Source: Propionibacteriaceae bacterium
GTDB lineage: Bacteria > Actinomycetota > Actinomycetes > Propionibacteriales > Propionibacteriaceae
Direction of reading: 5' to 3'
Length of the DNA stretch: 8,958 bases
Assembly: GCA_030544185.1 (NCBI GenBank)
Contig: JAUNRO010000115.1
Coordinates: forward strand, 1 to 8,958
Part shown: in pieces, positions 7,095 through 8,958 of the stretch
Layout of the letters: every line of letters begins with the position of its first letter
Numbering within the stretch: position 1 is the first letter of the stretch
Program-made: the position numbers and the translations under genes
The notes under the pieces: model-generated
What the model was told of the DNA's origin: nothing
The model's input: only the letters and a program-made list of their open reading frames with translations
The model's database searches: none

Positions 7095-7577
7095 TCAGGC
7101 CTGCTCGGTGGCGTCGGTCTCGGCGGCGGGCTCGTCGCCGGCCTCAGCCTCAGCCTCAGCGGCCGGGGCCTCCTCGGCGGCGGGCTCGTCCTTGGCCTCC
7201 GACTTCTTGGCGGAGAACGCATCCACACTCGGAGCGCCCTCACTCTTGGCCAGCGCCGCGTTGAAGATCTCGGTCTTGTTCGGCTTCTCCGGCTGCGGAT
7301 CGATGCCCGACGGGCTGTCGTCACCGCTGAACTTCTGCCAGTCGCCGGAGCGCTTGAAGATGGCGACCACGGCCTCGGTCGGCTGTGCGCCGACGCCCAG
7401 CCAATACTGCGCGCGATCGGAGTTGACCTGGATGAACGACGGGTCGTTCTTCGGGTGGTAGAGGCCGATCTCCTCGATCGCCCGGCCGTCCCGCTTCTTG
7501 CGGGAGTCCATGACGACGATGCGATAGTGCGGGGAGCGGATGGCGCCCATCCGCTTCAGTCGAATTTTGACAGCCAC
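7095..7577 (-). CDS. rpsP: Small ribosomal subunit protein bS16
   Basis: bS16 is an early-assembling protein of the 30S body. The 160-residue product starts [11 protein letters not shown] and has the family features [15 protein letters not shown] and IEEIGLYHP in the first 42 residues, followed by [15 protein letters not shown]. The core domain ends near residue 85. The remaining 75 residues are an Ala/Glu/Lys-rich extension with repeated DEPAAE, as known for actinobacterial bS16; it is expected to be flexible. The start is GTG at 7577, with AGGAGA ten bases upstream. The gene heads the rpsP-khpA-rimM-trmD operon and is preceded by about 145 nt of structured leader if the promoter at 7729 is used. 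Confidence 0.96.
   Translation of the reverse strand: MAVKIRLKRMGAIRSPHYRIVVMDSRKKRDGRAIEEIGLYHPKNDPSFIQVNSDRAQYWLGVGAQPTEAVVAIFKRSGDWQKFSGDDSPSGIDPQPEKPNKTEIFNAALAKSEGAPSVDAFSAKKSEAKDEPAAEEAPAAEAEAEAGDEPAAETDATEQA
7119..7190. repeat. Low-complexity repeats in the rpsP tail
   Basis: An exact 18-base direct repeat occurs at 7119-7136 and 7173-7190 and encodes DEPAAE twice. Between them lie three tandem GCCTCA units (7141-7158) that encode alternating Glu-Ala. These are in-frame expansions of a disordered tail. Confidence 0.75.
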
Positions 7578-7601
7578 GTGGGTGGAATCTCCTGTATGGA
7601 T

Positions 7602-7620
7602 CCCCGAAATCTCTTCGGGG
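7602..7620 (-). promoter_or_regulatory. Hairpin in the rpsP leader
   Basis: CCCCGAA (7620-7614) and TTCGGGG (7608-7602) form a perfect seven-pair stem with a five-base loop, ending eight bases before the rpsP ribosome-binding site. Its position suggests an effect on ribosome access or mRNA stability. Without a T-tract it is not a standard terminator. Confidence 0.55.
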
Positions 7621-7639
7621 GAGTCGGGTGAGGCACGAC

Positions 7640-7661
7640 CACCGTGTGGGGCACAGCGGTG
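7640..7661 (-). promoter_or_regulatory. Second hairpin in the rpsP leader
   Basis: CACCG-C-TGTG pairs with CACA-CGGTG across a three-base loop, with one bulged base. Five-base arms GAGTC/GACTC at 7665-7669 and 7621-7625 could close a larger helix around it. Together with the hairpin at 7602-7620 this gives the leader two adjacent stem-loops. Confidence 0.4.
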
Positions 7662-7728
7662 CGGGACTCGGATGGATCGGCGACCCTGCGGGTTGAGAGG
7701 GCACCACAAAGTCACAGACGCGCCCGCC

Positions 7729-7758
7729 ATTGTGCCACACCGCGCCCGCCCGCGCGAA
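7729..7758 (-). promoter_or_regulatory. Candidate promoter of the rpsP operon
   Basis: CACAAT (7734-7729) is a plausible -10, with TTCGCG (7758-7753) 18 bases upstream as a weak -35. Transcription would start near 7722 and give a leader of about 145 nt. This is the only -10-like stretch I noticed in the 189-nt gap. Confidence 0.4.
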
Positions 7759-7766
7759 ACCGTGGC
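7734..7766 (-). terminator. Nested inverted repeat after the SatE-like gene, possible terminator
   Basis: Directly after the stop, GCCAC (7766-7762) pairs with GTGGC (7738-7734), enclosing CGCGC/GCGCG (7756-7752 and 7745-7741) with a GC-rich six-base loop. The helix is interrupted by an internal loop, and no T-tract follows. It overlaps the proposed rpsP promoter, so upstream transcription might be damped while rpsP keeps its own start. Confidence 0.3.
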
Positions 7767-8234
7767 TCATGGCGGGACCGGCAGCAGGCCCAGACACCAG
7801 TGCGCAATCCCCGCGCCCGCGGCACCGATGAGCAGACTGGTGAACGTGCCGAGGATGAACCGCTCCGCGGTGCCGTCGGCGGCCTTCAGGTCGGGATAGC
7901 GGGCCAAGCCCTTGACCGCCACGATCGCGGCCATTCCGGCGGGAAAGCCGGCGAGCAGCGTGGCATAGGTGCCGACGCGCTCCAACCAGCCGATCGCCTT
8001 GCCGCCGCGCAGCAGCGCACCGGCGGCCTCGAGGTCGGTCACGGGCTCGGTGGCATCGTCGCCGATCGCCTCGGCCGTCAGTTCGGGCGTGGGTTCGCCG
8101 CGGGGCAGCGCCTGCTGGGAGTCACCGGCGACCCGGAAGACCCACCGCACGAACGGATCGCCCACCAGCACCGCGAGCAGCCCCCAGGCCCCCACGATGG
8201 CCCAACGCGCCAACGTCCACCACGGTTCACTCAT
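7767..8234 (-). CDS. Small membrane protein, SatE/DUF3307 C-terminal-like
   Basis: Function is unknown. The 155-residue protein has three likely membrane segments, at about 5-25, 88-108 and 126-150, with an acidic soluble stretch between the first two. Two motifs recall the membrane part of DUF3307 proteins such as SatE: GGKAIGWLER (77-86), followed after a hydrophobic helix by VKGLARYPDLK (107-117), and AERFILGTFTSLL (123-135). That family assignment is from memory of the pattern and was not searched; the soluble N-terminal part of DUF3307 seems absent. The ATG at 8234 follows AGGGTG, which overlaps the stop of the satD-like gene. The ten-base gap shows the two are one transcription unit. 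SatD beside a DUF3307 protein is a recurring arrangement, which supports the call. Confidence 0.75.
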   Translation of the reverse strand: MSEPWWTLARWAIVGAWGLLAVLVGDPFVRWVFRVAGDSQQALPRGEPTPELTAEAIGDDATEPVTDLEAAGALLRGGKAIGWLERVGTYATLLAGFPAGMAAIVAVKGLARYPDLKAADGTAERFILGTFTSLLIGAAGAGIAHWCLGLLPVPP

Positions 8235-8244
8235 GACCAGCACC

Positions 8245-8901
8245 CTAGAGATCGGCCCCGACATTTCCGACGCCCGCGAGCAGAGCTGAGGCGAGCTCGG
8301 CCCCGCGTACGCCCTCCCGCCAATAGGCCCGAGCCAACCGCTGGCTGACCGCCGACTCCGACACGCCCAACCGCTCGGCGATCTCCGCCTGCGACTTCCC
8401 CGCATCGACTTCGTCGACGACCTCCCAGCCCTTGTCGCTGCGCCGCGACAGGAGCGTGCGCACCAGAATCAGTGCTGCCTCGGCATTGGCGATCGCCGGC
8501 CGGTCGTCCTCGGCCGCGGCGATCAGCGCCAGGGCGGCGGGCGCGCGGGCGGCGGCTTCGACAGCGGCTCGGGCCGCGAGGTAGGCAGGGCCGCGCGCCT
8601 CCCGGGTGCTCACGACGGCCACGTTCTCCACCTCGCCGAACCCGATGCCGATCCGCCACCCCGGGGAGTCCAGGCCGGCCGCCGCGTCGATCCGCGCGAG
8701 GCCCTCGACGAGGCGGACGATCGGGGCTCCACTGCGGAGCAGCCCCTGAATTTCGTCTCCGGCGGTGCGTTCGAAGGACAGGACGCGGTCCGCGAGCTCC
8801 TCGGTCACCGCCAGCGCGGCGGGCACCCGGTCGGGTTGCCGCCGGCTGCGCCGCTGGTCGATATTGACCACCCATGCGCGACTTAAGGCTTCTGGCTTCA
8901 T
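8245..8901 (-). CDS. SatD-family protein with C-terminal helix-turn-helix
   Basis: The 218-residue protein matches the SatD family, named from the sat locus of Streptococcus mutans, where mutants are acid sensitive; its biochemical role is unknown. The SatD domain (about 8-118) shows VVNIDQRRSRR (Asp15), TAGDEIQGLL (47-55 region, Asp49 and Glu50), RIGIGFGEVEN (83-93) and ARGPAYLAARAAVE (102-115). A C-terminal helix-turn-helix follows, SQAEIAERLGVSESAVSQRLA (about 170-190), of the sigma/Xre-like type, so the protein may bind DNA. The ATG at 8901 has no ribosome-binding site but sits six bases after a TAAGCT -10-like hexamer, which suggests a leaderless message. It is followed by a SatE-like membrane gene. 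Metal-binding or cyclase-like activity is speculation discussed separately. Confidence 0.85.
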   Translation of the reverse strand: MKPEALSRAWVVNIDQRRSRRQPDRVPAALAVTEELADRVLSFERTAGDEIQGLLRSGAPIVRLVEGLARIDAAAGLDSPGWRIGIGFGEVENVAVVSTREARGPAYLAARAAVEAAARAPAALALIAAAEDDRPAIANAEAALILVRTLLSRRSDKGWEVVDEVDAGKSQAEIAERLGVSESAVSQRLARAYWREGVRGAELASALLAGVGNVGADL

Positions 8902-8928
8902 GTTTCTAGCTTAAGCCATGAGCCTTAT
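8882..8928. promoter_or_regulatory. CTTAAG-repeat control region around the satD start
   Basis: CTTAAG occurs at 8882 and 8910, with partial copies CTTCAT at 8896 and CTTATT at 8924, so the four sites are spaced exactly 14 bp. The copy at 8910 lies in AGCTTAAGC, which provides TAAGCT as a minus-strand -10 (8913-8908) and TAGCTT as a plus-strand -10 (8907-8912). The repeats span both possible leaderless starts, which fits an operator for the helix-turn-helix of the SatD protein. No convincing -35 is visible on either strand. Confidence 0.45.
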
Positions 8929-8958
8929 TCACAGGACGATATGGCCGCGCAGCACCAC
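8918..8958 (+). CDS. Possible start of a divergent gene, cut by the window edge
   Basis: An ATG at 8918 opens a frame beginning MSLIHRTIWPRS that is still open at the right edge. It lies five bases after TAGCTT, so it could be leaderless like the satD start on the other strand. There is no ribosome-binding site, and the 13 codons are too few to identify a family. The opposite strand can also be read as the tail of an upstream gene, ending VVLRGHIVL with a TGA at 8931-8929, so the call is uncertain. Confidence 0.35.
   Translation, partial: MSLIHRTIWPRST

Noticed and set aside
7095..7730. A longer rpsP start giving 211 residues
   Set aside because: The additional 51 residues cover the leader hairpins and have no bS16 similarity. 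The conserved start [10 protein letters not shown] follows the GTG at 7577.
7767..8405. A longer start for the membrane protein giving 212 residues
   Set aside because: It would overlap the end of the satD-like gene by over 150 bases, and the added residues are Arg/Ser-rich. The ATG at 8234 has a ribosome-binding site.
8929..8958. The C-terminus of an upstream minus-strand gene ending VVLRGHIVL
   Set aside because: Nine codons in one open frame carry no information about a family, and the residues do not match the usual end of Ffh, the neighbour I would expect. It remains an alternative to the divergent gene.

Overview
The window reads as a stretch of chromosome from a high-GC actinobacterium. 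The evidence is the GC-rich codon use, GTG starts on several genes, a Bacillus/Corynebacterium-type three-subunit succinate dehydrogenase (cytochrome b, flavoprotein, iron-sulphur order), a small ribosomal protein bS16 with an Ala/Glu-rich tail, and the actinobacterial order rpsP-khpA-rimM-trmD. I cannot fix the genus. Every well-supported gene lies on the minus strand, so transcription runs from high to low coordinates. The long plus-strand open frames opposite these genes are high-GC shadows.

Read in the direction of transcription, the right end (8958 to 7767) carries a control region with repeated CTTAAG sites. It is followed by a SatD-family protein with a C-terminal helix-turn-helix and a small membrane protein whose motifs resemble the membrane half of SatE/DUF3307 proteins. 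A plus-strand start codon at 8918 may belong to a divergent gene that leaves the window. Next comes a structured leader and the translation cluster rpsP-khpA-rimM-trmD (7577 to 5452). Its genes are almost contiguous: a 2-nt gap between rpsP and khpA, a 94-nt spacer with a strong hairpin between khpA and rimM, and a 4-nt overlap between rimM and trmD. Where actinobacteria usually carry rplS, there is instead a family-5 solute-binding lipoprotein (5409 to 3814), with no permease or ATPase in view.

Beyond a palindrome-rich intergenic region lies a second lipoprotein, a CE4 polysaccharide deacetylase with an RsiV-like N-terminal region (3696 to 2203). After that comes the sdh operon: sdhC (cytochrome b, 2129 to 1386) translationally coupled to sdhA (flavoprotein, 1389 to the left edge, cut off). 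sdhB should lie just outside the window.

The functional units are a possible SatD/SatE regulatory-membrane module, a ribosome and tRNA maturation operon, two cell-envelope lipoproteins, and respiratory complex II. The most interesting part is the SatD-SatE pair, its unusual, apparently leaderless and perhaps bidirectional promoter, and the cyclase-like layout of motifs in SatD. No RNA genes, insertion sequences or CRISPR arrays were seen, and no gene-free stretch exceeds 300 bases.
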